NCBI RefSeq assembly: GCF_003945595.2
Contig: NW_024104421.1
Location: 7,750,001 to 7,814,000, forward strand
Length of the DNA stretch: 64,000 bases
Source: Pipra filicauda
Lineage: Eukaryota > Chordata > Aves > Passeriformes > Pipridae
Reading direction: 5' to 3'
Shown here: in pieces, positions 1 through 12,700 of the stretch
How positions within the stretch are numbered: position 1 is the first letter of the stretch
How the letters are laid out: every line of letters begins with the position of its first letter
Position numbers and translations under genes: made by a program
The notes under the pieces: model-generated
What the model saw: the letters and a program-made list of their open reading frames with translations, nothing else
The model's database searches: none
What the model was told of the DNA's origin: nothing

Positions 1-2944
1 ACACTTAAACTTTTAAAAATCAACCTGAGCCCCATAACCTGGCACGACCACTGTATGGGTGCCAGGTGAAGAAAACACACATATTGTTCTTGGCATGACA
101 TGCTCAACAATTGCATTATTTAACAAGGCTGTTTCTAGTTCGAGGGAATAATTATCCCGAATCACTGTGTAGCTGTGGTAATGATGGGGGCTGAGGGTTT
201 GGGAAAGGGCTTTAGGGGCCTGCAGGAGACAGATCTGTAGGAATCAGACTCTTATGTCTCAGGGAACAACTTTTTCTATTTGTTCCTGTTCTCTTGCAGT
301 CCTGTTTCTTTTGATGAAGCCTGTTGTCTGGCATGTTGAGTGCTAGGCGCTATTTCCCAGAGCAACTCAAACTGTCTTTACAGAGTTACTTTTACATCTT
401 GCTTACAAATGGTAGCAATAGGGAAGGCTGACCTGATTCTTATCCATCTGTTCTTAATAAGCTTAGATTTTTCTTCCAGATGGTTTGCAGCAATGTCAGA
501 GGGCCTATTAATTGGTGTGCCAGTGCTCAACTTATAAATACTTGAGAAGTATCTACACATGATATCCCCACCACTGGAGGAAGCTCTGTCTTTACCCATC
601 CCCAAAGAGAAGCTTTATTTCAATGTGTGTTCTCTGAATAATTTTTCTTTGTCTGTATCTTCAGCTTTGGTCTCCTTAAGTCAACATGGTTTTCTCTTTA
701 CTAAGTCCAAAGGAGATATTGGAAGTCCCACTGGTCTCCGCTTTAACACTTTGCTTTCACTCTTGCTTCTTGCAGGCTTTTTCTGACTGCATTTTGCAGA
801 TAGCCCCTTGCACCTTCCAGTTGGTTTTTCTTTTGAAAATTCTTGTAAGTTTATGGGGATTTTTACTATGCTCTGCAGATCCATCTCAAGCTGTGATCCA
901 TTATTCTGTCCTGAAGGCCAGATGACCTTTATTTTGCCTCTCAGCTCAAGCAGGTTTTTCTAAAAGTCTTTTTCCATATTCTTTTTCCTCTTTTATCCTC
1001 ATACAATCTGACCTCATTTTTGCAATTACACAACCTCTGCCTTCACATAACTTATTTGACTAAATGTCCTCATATCTATCATAATGTCTTTAAAAAAAAA
1101 AACAAAACAACTCCCTTTTTGTTTTGCTTTATGGTGTTTTTTGTTTGTTGGTTTGGTTTGGCTTATTTGTTGTTTTGGTTTTTTTTCTTTTTCACTGGGC
1201 AAATCAAATTCTTTACTAACAGAATTCCCTCTCTTCATTTCTTTAGTCAGATATGTGATTAGTTTCACTGCATGAAACTGTAGGCTGCTAACTAAACCTA
1301 AACTTTGTGACAGTGCTACCAAAAATACATTTCTCCCATCAGGGCCTCCTCCAGCTGCTGCTATTTCTGTACAGTCTGAGTAACTCCATGATGTGTCCCG
1401 CTCACCGGATTTTCTTTTCTTTCCCAGATTGACTTTTGGATTGTTTTTCTTTCCCCCTCCCCCTCAACTTTTAGTTCTGCTTGCTCCAGTTAACATATGG
1501 CACCTAGGCAGTTCCCTGAGCTGAAACATGATTAATAAGACTCATAAGTAATGCAAAAGCTTCATTACATAGCTGGGAAGACAATTTGCAGGACTCCTGT
1601 CTATTTAAATGTTATCAACTGACATAAAAATTAACATAACCCTCTAACGCCTGTGAATTCAAGATCATTGTGGAAGTTTTTGTTCTCCAAGGGAAGCAGC
1701 TCCTTGCAGTGAGTAGTACAAGGGCCATGGACTTGGTAGCTGGGGGATCTAGTTCCACATCTGCAGAGGTTTTGTTGGGGAACCCAGGCAAATTCAGAAG
1801 TATTGACTTCTACAGGTGAAACATAGATAATACTATTGTTATCTAAACAGGGTCAGGCGTCTGCTCGGTGTATATGGGCTGGCATACTCAGAGGGCAGAA
1901 AATTCCATGCCTGGGTTTGAGCACAGGCAAAAAGAAAATCCAAACCTTTTAGGACTTTTTTTCTTCCCTGAGGATTTGGAAACTGGACAACTTTCTGGGC
2001 TGTGAAATGATGACAACAGTCCAGGAATTCCTGCAGAGTTCGGGTTTCCCTGTCAAGATTACTGTTAAGCAACCTGCCAGAAGCTGATAATCTTTTTCTT
2101 CTTCCTCCCTTTCCGTGTGCTGGCCTCCACATTGGGATGCCATTTGTTTTGCTCCTTGCATATGTCTTGCCTTGCCTCAGTGTCTCACCAGGGTGCACGG
2201 ACATTTTGACGTATTCAGCAGCCTCTCATAATTTTACTTGTATCACTCAGGACCATAAGAGGTTGAGGTCTGACTGTTGTTTATTTTCTTGACCAAATCA
2301 GAGCCTTTCAAAATTGCTTTAATTTATTTTAATTTTTTTTTAATGCTGTGTGTCCATCTGTGAGGAGAGTGCTCTTTTCTTTTGGAAATCCTAACAACTT
2401 ACAGCAGAGGACAGTGCCAGAAAGCTGTCCCACAGGCTGATGAGGACCATTTTGAGAGCTGTGGTGATGTTCTTCAATCCTGTGTGAAAGGGCTGAGGAG
2501 AAGGCAGCAAGCACCACAGACTGCAGAGATGGATGGTACTCTGGGAATACACCACCCTACCGGCCCTCAACCATGCATGCTGTGATGAGGAGGCAGCAGT
2601 GTCCAGCAAACACCTTCTGGTGGGAGGTGGGGTTTGGCTGGGGTGCACTGGGAAACTCCAAATCATAGGCCATTACCCCTGGCTAGCAGATAAAATGCTG
2701 TTCTGCAGGCCCTTTAAGCCAAATTTTTTTTTTTTTTCTGATGAATAATTCATCTTTTTCTAGTCTCCAAACGACTGTGCTGCTCCTTTAACCTCTACAC
2801 AGGCAGAGAAGACGATTCAGGCTGACCAGAAAGGCAGCCTCCAGTTTCAAGACGTGTGTTCAGAATCATTGCGATAGACCCTGAAGATGGAAATAGAAGG
2901 GATAGAAGGGAGAAACAAACTAAGGGTACCCCAAAGAGAAGGTG
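1..2944. other. No gene seen (intergenic)
   Basis: Short unrelated frames only. The low-complexity tract at 1088-1196 is the only structure I can name. Confidence 0.7.
1088..1196 (+). repeat. A-rich then T/G-rich low-complexity tract
   Basis: An A10 run with AAAAC units is followed by TTTG/TTTTTTG-rich sequence. Hydrophobic open frames here (Phe, Leu, Trp) come from the T/G bias. Confidence 0.8.
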
Positions 2945-3395
2945 ACCCGAACTTCCACGCGTTGCTGCCGGTGCCGACGGAGAAGGTGTCCCGGACGCGC
3001 TGCCAGGCAGCCCGGTCCCTGTCCCTAGGTGGCAGTGCCAGCCTGGCCTCGGGAGCCTGCGGGAGCCCGGGAAGAGCCAGTCCTGCTCTGGACCCCTCGG
3101 GCTGGGGCACGGCATGGGGATGGTGGGGGAGACGCGGGGGTCGCGGTGCATATGGGGCTGAGCGGGAGCGGGGGGCACCGCACGCGCCCAGCGCTGACCG
3201 TCAGCAGCCGCAGGATCTGCTGGGTCCTGTTCCTCACGGGCGTCTGCACCACAGCCCGGTCAGTGCCCCCGCCCCAAAAAGTCACGGTTTAATCACGGCT
3301 GCTGAGTACTACGTGCGGATTAGTGCAGGGCAGGACGCACCGCAGGCAGAGCTGGAGGAGGATGTAAGAGGCAGAGCACGCCGAAGGGTAGCTTT
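2945..3395. promoter_or_regulatory. CpG island, no gene identified
   Basis: GC content rises sharply here and CpG dinucleotides are dense: by my hand tally about 9 in 2941-3000, 7 in 3121-3180 and 6 in 3181-3240, against almost none in nearby lines. This is the pattern of an unmethylated promoter-type island. A 215-codon open frame (2887-3534, plus) and shorter frames on both strands cross it, but their Gly/Arg/Pro/Ala-rich composition is what open GC-rich DNA gives, and I recognise no domain. It could be the promoter or first exon of an unannotated transcript, or an enhancer-type orphan island. Confidence 0.6.
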
Positions 3396-4524
3396 TGGGA
3401 AGTGTAAATGCTTTTGGGACTGCCAGAAACTCATCTGCCTCATTCATTGCCCGTGCTTATCATTCTGCACTATCTGTCCATCACTGACAGGATGGAAAGC
3501 TGCCGGTATCGGCTGGACGGGCACATGTGGATGATTCAATATGGGAAGCAGGTGAGCATCTCCCTTCTCACGCCAGCACTCCATGCCAGTCACTCCCTTC
3601 CTGCTCTTCTTACCCCGAAGTGTAGGAAAGACTGTAGCGTACCAGGACAAGAGCTACAGAGAGCCCATACTCATCACTGAATGCCCAAAACCATCATAAG
3701 CTCAAGGCAGACCTGTAGCAATACTTTCCCAAAATGCTCTCCCTGCCTCCAGCATTTTTTGGCTTGGGAATCTCCTGCATCAGAGTTGGTATCTATATAT
3801 GTAATAATCTCAGATGCATTCTTCTTTCAGTAATTATTCCATTGCTTTTTAAATTTATATAAAATTTTAGCTTCTACAATATCTTGTGGCAAATATTCTT
3901 GCAGCTAAATGGGATATTTTTTGATCGAGTCTCTCCTTTGCCTTGCTTTGAACTTAGCACTTGCTAGCTTTGTTTAATAAAAGGGATGCAGATATTCTCC
4001 CAATGTTTTCTTCATCACCTCGCACATTTTTGTCATTTTTTGCTGATTTTCCTCAATGCTACCAGGGAACTCAGCTCTAAAAAGAGGCTGCCTTTACAGA
4101 TGGCTTGGGAATTTGTTGAAAAATCATTTTAATTTGAAAGTTCTGTGTATGTGAGAAGGGATCACTTTCTGCAAACTTCTGCTGAAAAACAAATTCCAGG
4201 AAACCACCTGCTTTTCCCACCAAAGCCCCTGGGAGACATCTCCATCTATAAGCTGACTTGGAAATAATTCCAGAGCCTGAAATCACAGCTCCTCCTTCTG
4301 GGAAGCCTCTATTCCACCCTTTGAGGACAGTCAGAGGAGAGTGAAGGGCTTTTGGGAGCAAGGAGGGTGGCACAGTGCAAGGATGGTGAAGGGAGGTGAC
4401 ACTCACAAGTGCTCAGACTGCACTGCAGCCACCAGCAGTCCTTGGTGGGGGACACAGAGAGAAGAGGTGGACATGAGAGAGCCCCTCCAATCTGCTGTGG
4501 TGCAGGGAGTGGCAAAGGGGATGT
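3396..4524. other. No gene seen (intergenic)
   Basis: Sequence between the CpG island and the first CR1 fragment. Nothing recognised. Confidence 0.65.
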
Positions 4525-4806
4525 AGTGATAGGACAAGGAGTGATGTCTTTGAACTGAAAGAGGATACATTTAAATTAGGTATTAGGAAGAAATTCTTTA
4601 GTGGTGAGGGTGCTGAGACGCTGGAACAAGTTGCCCAGAGAAATTGTGGATGCCTCATGCCTGTAAGTGTTCAAGGCCATATTGAACAGAGCTTTCAGCA
4701 ATGTGGTCTAGTTGAAGGTGTCCCTGCCCATGGCAGGTTGTTGAAATTAGATGATCTTTAAAATCCCTTCCAACCCAAACCATTCTGTGATTTCATGATT
4801 CCATGA
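4525..4806 (+). mobile_element. CR1 LINE fragment, 3' end
   Basis: The sequence reads through the conserved CR1 3' region in order: GATAGGACAAGG, TTAGGAAGAAATTCTTTA, TGGAACAAGTTGCCCAGAGA, GTGTCCCTGCCCATGGCAGG and TTCCAACCCAAACCATTCTG. It ends with the characteristic short ATTCTRTGA-type tail (CATGATTCCATGA). It is 5'-truncated, with no reverse transcriptase remaining, and degraded by point changes, so it is an old, inactive copy. Confidence 0.93.
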
Positions 4807-5644
4807 AAGACATCAGAGAGACCCTGATGTAGCTTGGAGATGAGTCCATGACCTGACTGGTTTAAATCACTGGCTTTTCCCCATAACTTGTATAGACGCT
4901 AAATCCAACCTGTCTGTGACACCACTGTGGCTCAAAGCCAATTGCTAGCAAATATTTCTCTCCCTTGTCCAGAACAAGGTGCTGCCCCCATAACTTCTGC
5001 AGGTGTGGAGCCGTGGTTTCAGATTCATCTGTGCACTTCTGAATTTCAAGTTGGTTCACAGAAATACAAGAGAGATATCAAAGGTAAAAAAATCTGTGTG
5101 CTTACCTCTTGACATACAGGGGAACTAACTGTCATGCAGCTTCTTTTGTAAAATGCCATTGAAAATCCCTTTCTGCTTGAATGTGAAAGCAATGAGGAAA
5201 TATTTCATGGAGTACAAGCAGCCTGTCAGCACAGGAAGAAGGGGAAGGAAGCGAAACATAAAATAAAATGTAAGCAGTTTTTGTAAACTAATCAAAACTG
5301 GTGGCTGTGGTCTGAATAGAGACTTTTTAAAGTAGTGTCTGTGTCTCCTTGATATTACGGCACGCTGAGCTAAGGTTGTAAATATGGGAACCTTCTTTAT
5401 GTATTTATAACTAGGAAATCAAGGGCTGAAATAAAGATAAAAGTATGTTGAAGGGAATGATAGTGGTTAAGTCATCACAGATATGATGTCCCTCTTGTGC
5501 ACACACAGAGTAGGTGGTTGTGTACATTGTAATTTGACTTTTTATATGTATTCGATTTACACTGGCACACAGTGAGCGTGACATGCTGACATCTCTGCTT
5601 TCCCTTGGCTGTGACTGTGCCATGCAGCTAAGCCTTTACCAAGC

Positions 5645-5704
5645 AAAAAAAACAAACAAACAAACAAAACCAAAAACCAACAAAAAAACCAAACCAAAAA
5701 AATC
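5645..5704 (+). repeat. A-rich (AAAC)n-like simple repeat
   Basis: Repeated AAAC/AAAAACC units over about 60 bp. Open frames through it are lysine-rich artefacts. Confidence 0.9.
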
Positions 5705-8700
5705 CCCACAAACTGGTGTGACTATTGCCTTGGGAGAGAGGAACAGGGAAGCAAAAAGGTCAGGGGCATAATAGCTTAAGCCAACTGTGGACTGTATTTG
5801 AGTTTCTATGGTATATATACATCCTATGCAGAGCTTAAAAAGAATAATGTATACAGTGATGGTTGCTCATGATGTATCATATTTGAAGGAGGCTGTAAGC
5901 TGTGGAAGGCAACCTTGATTAAAAGATTAAAAAGTGTTTATGTCATGCCTAGAGCAGGTAGTGTGCATCACCATATAGGATCTTCCAAAACTAGTTCAAG
6001 GGAGCAAGAGGGTGGTAGGATGTCCCCTTCTTATATCTGGGGCTGGAAAAAGAGTGTGGCTTCTCTGGTGCCCTTCTTCAGCAGCTGAAAAAAGAGAGAA
6101 GTTTGTTCAAGGTCTCTGCAGGGAAAGTGAGCTGTAAGCTGACCAGGGAATCAGTGCTCAGACAGTGCCCAAGCACTGCCTTGGTAGTTCCTTCTGAGTT
6201 TTACCTTCTCATAGCTCTGCTCCATTACTGTGCTCTGGTAAGTGAGTGTGTGGAGCTCTTATCCTTATGTCTTCCCCAGCAATAAAGCTGAGCCTGAGTC
6301 ATCCAACATAATCTGGGCACGTCACTGGGAGCTGGTGATTCTGGTGCTCACCAGAGGGGCTGCCAGGCTCCTGAGGCCTCTGCAGGCAGCACACTGGGCT
6401 TCCCCAGCCTCTGAAGCATCATCCTCCGCTGAGCTGCTGGCGGGTGGGCAGAGCCAGCTGCCAGGTTGTGGGGAGAGGCAGGAATTATCCTGAGCATCTC
6501 CGGCAAGCAGAAAAGAGCGCCTGGGATGGGGGTTGAAGTACGAGGCACTATGTCACATCAGTGGAAAACAGAAAAGATGTAGTGCAAGGCAGAGTCTAGA
6601 TCCCTGGAGAAGGACTACATGTTTCAGAGGGGCCTGGTTTTGTGATAGAGATCACACCACTATAAACGGATCAAAATGTTTGCTGGGTATCACCACCTGG
6701 AGTGAGGCACAGTTAAAAGAATGTCCACAAACCTCCACAAAACTTTCACAGGCAGCACTTCAAGTGCCTGTATGTTTTCCCTCTGCTATCATCACAGGTT
6801 CTGAGGGGAGAAGGTATCTTCTTTCAACACCACAAGAGGAGCTAGTGCTGGTTGGAAGCCAGGTCAGCAACTCTCAAAGAACTCAATGACTTTGGAGACA
6901 GATTCTATGTGAAGGGAAGAAAATATGAAGCTGGGATAATCAGCTCCTCAGTCAATCACTACAGCATGAAAAGACTGCACAGATCCCTCCTTACTGATGG
7001 CAAAAGACCTGAAGCAGAAACAGTGGGGAGCAGAGGAGGGGCTGGATTTAGGAGCAGCATGAGCACTGTGTTGCACAATGACATCTGCTCTCTTGGGCAG
7101 CATTCCCAGAGAGCAAAAACCTCCTTTCTCATTCATAGTGCATTTATTTGTATTCTCTTTCAAAAAATGGTCCAGAGACATCTGAATCCTCAGACTGATA
7201 AAAATCTGCAGAATTTCTAGTACTGCAATGAGTGGCAGTAGGAAGCAGGACAAGGAAAGATATGGGATGTCATGCTAATTATTTTCCTAGCTGTGGAAAT
7301 AATGTCTGTTTATTGAGTCCTCTCCTGCTTCAGAATGACTCATTTATCTGCTGATGTAGACTTGGTGCAGGTAGGCTGGGCAGTGGGTTTGACAGTGTTA
7401 GCAGGCTGTCACTGTGACAGGCATGCTGGAAGGGGAGTGCACTGAGGAGAGATCCTCGTGGCCTGGAGACTGCCAGGGCAGCTTTCCACTTTCTGCTGAA
7501 GAAAAGTTACATGGCTGGGGGTGTTCAAAGAAGTCTGATGGAGATCGAAAAACTCCACTGTAATGGAATTTCTACTGTTGTGTTTTATATTCTTCTATTA
7601 AGGCTGATACTGGTGACAAGGTGAAATAGCAGGTCCAACTGAGGGATGCATAGTCATAGAGCCTGGAGAAAACATAATTTTGGTTTGCCACACAGCCTGC
7701 TAGTGAGCTGGGAAAATCAGGGAATAAGGCTGACATCCTGTTTTTTGGATGCTGTATTCTGGAGCAGGAGGAAGAGTGGGACTGGAAGAGCAGAGACATC
7801 AGTTCAGGGAAATTTGTGCAGTGTTGTTGGAGCAGGGATGGGTAGAGTCTTATAACAGTCAAGAGAAATAAGAGAAGAAAATGAATTGATCAGAAGAGGT
7901 CAATATGGCCTGCTGGTGGTAAGGAGAGGTAATGCAGGGATCATGCCTGTAGAGCTGTTGGTGCTTACTTTAGGCAGGTCTAGGATATGATATTATTAGG
8001 TATGTTTATAAGCATGTAGCCAAGCAAGGAAGGAAAAGCTAAAAGGCTTGGTTGAAAGCCTAGCGTGATGCATCTTACTGTAAAGCATCACTGTTACGTA
8101 CATGGACATTCTCTACTTGTAGCTTGAATTAGTAAGAGAGAACAATTTATACAGAATATAAAGACAGAAGGTTTTCTGAGGCAGTCCCTGAAATATGACC
8201 AGGAGACTCTCTCGTGGAAATCCCTTGAGTTTGTTAATCTTGGTCAAACTTGTTTCAAACAGTCAGTCAGATGCTGTTCACATACAACGTTTCCTTCGGA
8301 CTGGGGCCATTCAGCACTGCCTGAAATAGGATATGAGGTAAATATCTGTTCACACCTGCTCACTACTTTGGGAAAAATTGTAGTCTGTAACAGCTTGCAT
8401 CAAATAATCTCAAATACATGCCTGAGTCCAAGAACTAGTTTTGTTAGCTTACAAATGCATCACTCCAAAATGTACAGCAACAGAGAGACAAGGATGGTTG
8501 TTTAGAAGAGCTTTGTTGGGGACACAGTTTTGTCCATTTACACCATAGCACTGTATATTTAAATGGCCAGTGCACAGAAATGTTGGTTTATCCATTATGC
8601 TTTTGTTTTGACCTAAATGACAGCTGATGATCTGATCTGGACATTAAGCCTCAGTGCTCACTATTCACGGGACTGTTTCTCCTTTAAAACACTGTCACGC

Positions 8701-9599
8701 TCTGGAATTTCAAATCAAAGCATGACCATCATCTCATTTAGTACTGCTATAATAAGGTTTAGGTCTTGTGTGTTTTTGAAACATCAGGCAGTGTGATTAT
8801 AAATAAAGTTGCTTTGATGACTCACTACAGTAACACCAGGGCTTGTCTATAAAGATGAGTCAGAGTGCCAGAAAGTTAAGTGTGCACTTGATATAGAAAA
8901 ACAATTTCACCTTCTCTTTTCCAACTGGGCACCTGTTCTGAACTCCCAGTGTCTTTGCACAGCTTTGCTTCAGCTTGTTTAGGACTGCAGTGTGCTCTGG
9001 GCAAAAGAAATGTGCTCCGTAGATTGCAATAGCTCCTTTCCATTATGGACAAGCTCTCAGAGTAGGAGTTTAGAGCCCACTGGGACAAGAGTGAGAGAGA
9101 GGAAAGGAGCATGAACAGGGGAGAGAGGGCTCTGAAAAATCCCAGGCCACGATTGCCTGGTGGGTGTTGGCTAGGCCCTCTGGGAGTGACCAGGGAGGTG
9201 TGACTGAAAGTGCTGTAACACATTTGTTTGTGTTGCGTTAACATTTTTCCAGCTAATAGCAAATAGAGGGAAATTAAAAGCCAGTAAAGGATTACAGCAT
9301 CCTCAGGCTCTGGAGGACTCAGAGCCCAACGCTTTGGCAATTTTTCCAGTTGTTTGTGTCCACTTTACTTCATTCCCCCCGTGGCAGCGGAGCCATTCAG
9401 ATAATGGCTGGGCCCCCCTCCCATTCTCACAGCATGTGGGTGGTTCCCCCTTGGCAAAAGGCAAACCCTCTTCCGTGCAGCCCCGTATCCCAGGCACATT
9501 CCTCGGGAATGGACCAATCTGATCCTCTGATTTATGATGGAATATAACCAAATCAAAAAATGGGAGGGGAGATGACAAAAAGGTTGGGGCCTGTGGAAT

Positions 9600-9720
9600 T
9601 AGACCCGGGTTTATAGAAAATTTATGTTTTAATTAGGAAAATCCAGCAGCTGAAGAGGTTTTTTGTTACGATGATGGCTTTTATAAACCTGGGGTTTATA
9701 TTCAGGGTGCATTCAAATTC
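9600..9720. promoter_or_regulatory. Possible cis-regulatory element with GTTTATA/TATAAAC sites
   Basis: GGGTTTATAG (9606-9615), TTTTAATTAGG, TATAAACC (9682-9689) and GGTTTATA (9693-9700) lie within about 100 bp. The last two form an inverted pair 3 nt apart. Such TTTAT and TAATTA cores are typical of homeodomain and CDX-type sites. This is motif reading only, with no evidence of conservation. Confidence 0.25.
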
Positions 9721-12700
9721 TGTTTTGTAAGCCTGGCTTTACATAAGCCATTTTAAAAACTGTCAGATTCTATGACATTTTTAAGGAAAAAAACAGCAAA
9801 CCCAGGCATTATAAGTTCAAGTTATACATACCCTCCCTGTTGGTAGAACAACATGATTTGGAGAAATGTTTTCTTTACTGTTTGGCTTCTTGCAACTGCG
9901 ATGCTCTCATTCAAAATGGAGAAGGCCAGAGTTTTATTTGTTTTTGAGAAATCTGAGAGGTTGATTAACCACAGCTGGAGGAGTGGGTGGACTGTTTCCC
10001 CAGGACATGGGAGACCTACATTTAATCCTATACTTGAACTGAATCTGAAGCTCCCTGTTTTGGGTGCCTCCAACTATCATTTCACAATTGGAGACAGGAT
10101 AGGGTCACTTGAGCTCAAGTGTAGCAACCAGAGATGCCAGTCCAGCTTTGAATTTTCCAAGGAAAAAACAGGACCAAAACTGAATGTTCCTGGAAAAAAA
10201 AAAAAGTGTGGTTCCAGTTGGCATGAGCATTTTCTACAAATTCAGAAAAAACATTCAGTCAAAGCTCTAGTGGATTGGCTCTTTGTTTTGTAGGTATAAC
10301 GTGTGGTTTTACACATTTTCTTGTGTCAAACTTGGCCATGACTGAATAGAGCATGAGAAAGTAGTAGACAATACATCTAAACAGGTGACTGCTTCAGTTC
10401 TTGTTTGAGAACAGATATACTAAATTTGTAGAAAATGTGGTCTGCTTGCTGACCAGTGTCTTATCAGAAAAATTGTGGTCTGAGACCAAAATTTAGAGTG
10501 CTATTTCTATTTAGACTTAGAGTTTAGGGCTGGAGAGGAGCATGAAAGAGCAATCTTTGGCCTGTGACCTATTGTCTTTATCCCTGTATGAGATGTCACT
10601 ATCAGCTATTCGCTATATATCAGAAACTCAGTTTTCTTCTTTTAATTTTCTTCTTCCCCATCGAGACAATCTTGTATTTCTGAAATAGTTCCTGTTATGT
10701 TAGCAAAGTTTCTTTTAAATATATTTGAAGCACAATGGAATTTTTTTGTTTTGCAAAGACACGGGGATTCCTTTTAGCTCCAGCTCCAAGTTCCCTTGTT
10801 GCGTCTGCTGGTTTTGCAGGGAAGAAGGTCTAAGACACTTTCCTTAGGGTGGAGGTCAGGCAAGGAAAAAGCAGGAGTCAGGAAGACCACTTGTCACACA
10901 TTAATTATCTTGGCCTTTCTGGTGGTGATATGAACAGGAAAGAAGAAAACTCTTGTTGAAGGCCAGCTAAGGATTAAGCCACCCCTTCAGACATGCCATC
11001 GGTTCCAGCCATCTAGCTCAGTGTCAGGCCATGGCCTACTGAGATCAGATCTAGCACCACAGAAGAAAGAGATTGCTTTTCTTATTCCCCAAGTGCACCC
11101 TTTTTCTCTGTTGAGGGATTTTTGCAAAGGCGATGCTCAACAGAGAGTAGCTGTGGGCACTGGCACACCTGCCTTCTCATGGCACGCAGGAAACCACCAC
11201 CAGCCAGCTGACTTCAGGTGGAAGGTTTAACCTGACAAGTGAGAGGGGAAGGCTTGAGTCAATGTGTGCAATATGCATGTGTTTCACCACACACTGGGAT
11301 ATGGGTCGTATGGCCACACCGTTTTTTTTTGTTCCATGTACCATGTTATTTTGCATCTGGTGGAAAAGTGGGTGGAGAAGGCAGCCAACCCCTAAAGATA
11401 AGTGCTTGTGCATGGGTGTATATGCATATGCTAATCCTCTGATATGTTTTCCTGTAGGTAGAAAGAGCACATGGAAAAGAGAAGCCCAGGGCAGGAAGTC
11501 AGTGAGCAACTCCTGTTCCACAGTATGAATCCATCTCACATACCTGTTGTCTGTAAGCAGAATTTTGGCTGGAGGTTTTGTGAGACTCGTGGGACAATGT
11601 ATGGAAAAGGTGTAAGGGTGTGGGCTGGACCTACATCAAAATTCTTGGGGGGGTTTCAAGAATGCAGGGAAAATGCTGTGCTTTCTACTGTGTGGGTCTG
11701 ATCCTGGCTCTTTAAACCTTTCACAAGAGTAAAGCAACAAAAATCAGTGGTGAAAGCTGCTAGATCAGCCCCATCTGTTGATGGTTTAAAATAAACTCAA
11801 ACAGAAACACCTGGCAAGGATACGTTTGGAGCTACCCGGATAAGAAAGAAAAGAAGGTGCTTGTTGAGGAGTTGGCTGCCAAAGTGCAGATAGCAGATTG
11901 TTGTTACTTTGGTTTATGCATTTTTTACCCATGGTTTTTCTGGTCCCTAGGAAGCTGCTTTGCCAGAGATGCCACTTATTCTCATCATTACCATCCACTC
12001 AGCACAGACCACCACAGCATGTTTGTGACTGAAGTTCTTGTTGGAGATTTTGTTTCAGGGAAACCATGAATACTGTTGCTCTCCAACTAGACCTGGGATT
12101 TCAAACAGACTTTTGAACAGCTGTGTAGATAATGAAAAAATATCCTTTCATCTTTGTCATCTTTGTGAAACACCAGATTAACATGGCATATATCTTGGAG
12201 GATACACGTTCATTCTGATGAAGATGATGTTGGAGGTAACAATATCTTGCCTGGAAACAACACTTTAAGGTTTGACTTTTTTGAGCTCTGTGTTGCTTGT
12301 AAGAATCTCATGTCTGACATTCAACTATACTGCAGCTGTTTCACTTACAGGAATGAAACTACAAGTACAGTAACTTGGGAAATGGCTGGGTCCTCTAAGA
12401 GTTGTTTTCCTCCCAAACTGGCTGGTAGCAGTTAAATCTTAATAAATAATATAAGCATAACAACATGGTGATGATTTGGGTACAAGTGCAATATAGATTT
12501 AAATGTGAATTGTGGTTAATTTCTAAAACTAATTGCTTCCATGTAAAGTATGGTACATAAGTAGATGTTTTTTAGGACATGGGGAAATGAATACAGAAAA
12601 TGGGGAAAATGGAGTATAAAAAGCATGTTTGAGGGGTGACTCTCTAGAGTTGTTTTTCCACAGAAAGAAAATCATCAGTATCTTGTCAGTGTAAGAAAAG

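Noticed and set aside
1020..1275. Very hydrophobic short frames that resemble membrane proteins
   Set aside because: They arise from a T/G-rich low-complexity tract that reads as Phe, Leu and Trp.
2887..3534. Open frame of 215 codons on the plus strand, the longest in the window
   Set aside because: It spans the CpG island, its composition follows the GC bias, no domain or homolog is recognised, and competing frames exist on both strands.
8876..9340. Open frame of 154 codons on the minus strand with a hydrophobic stretch
   Set aside because: No recognisable family, no splice or promoter context. The hydrophobic run is short and composition-driven.
9853..10293. Open frame of 146 codons on the plus strand with a hydrophobic N-terminus
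   Set aside because: It looks like a signal peptide at first sight, but the rest has no domain and ends in a poly-A-derived lysine run. No neighbouring exons were found.
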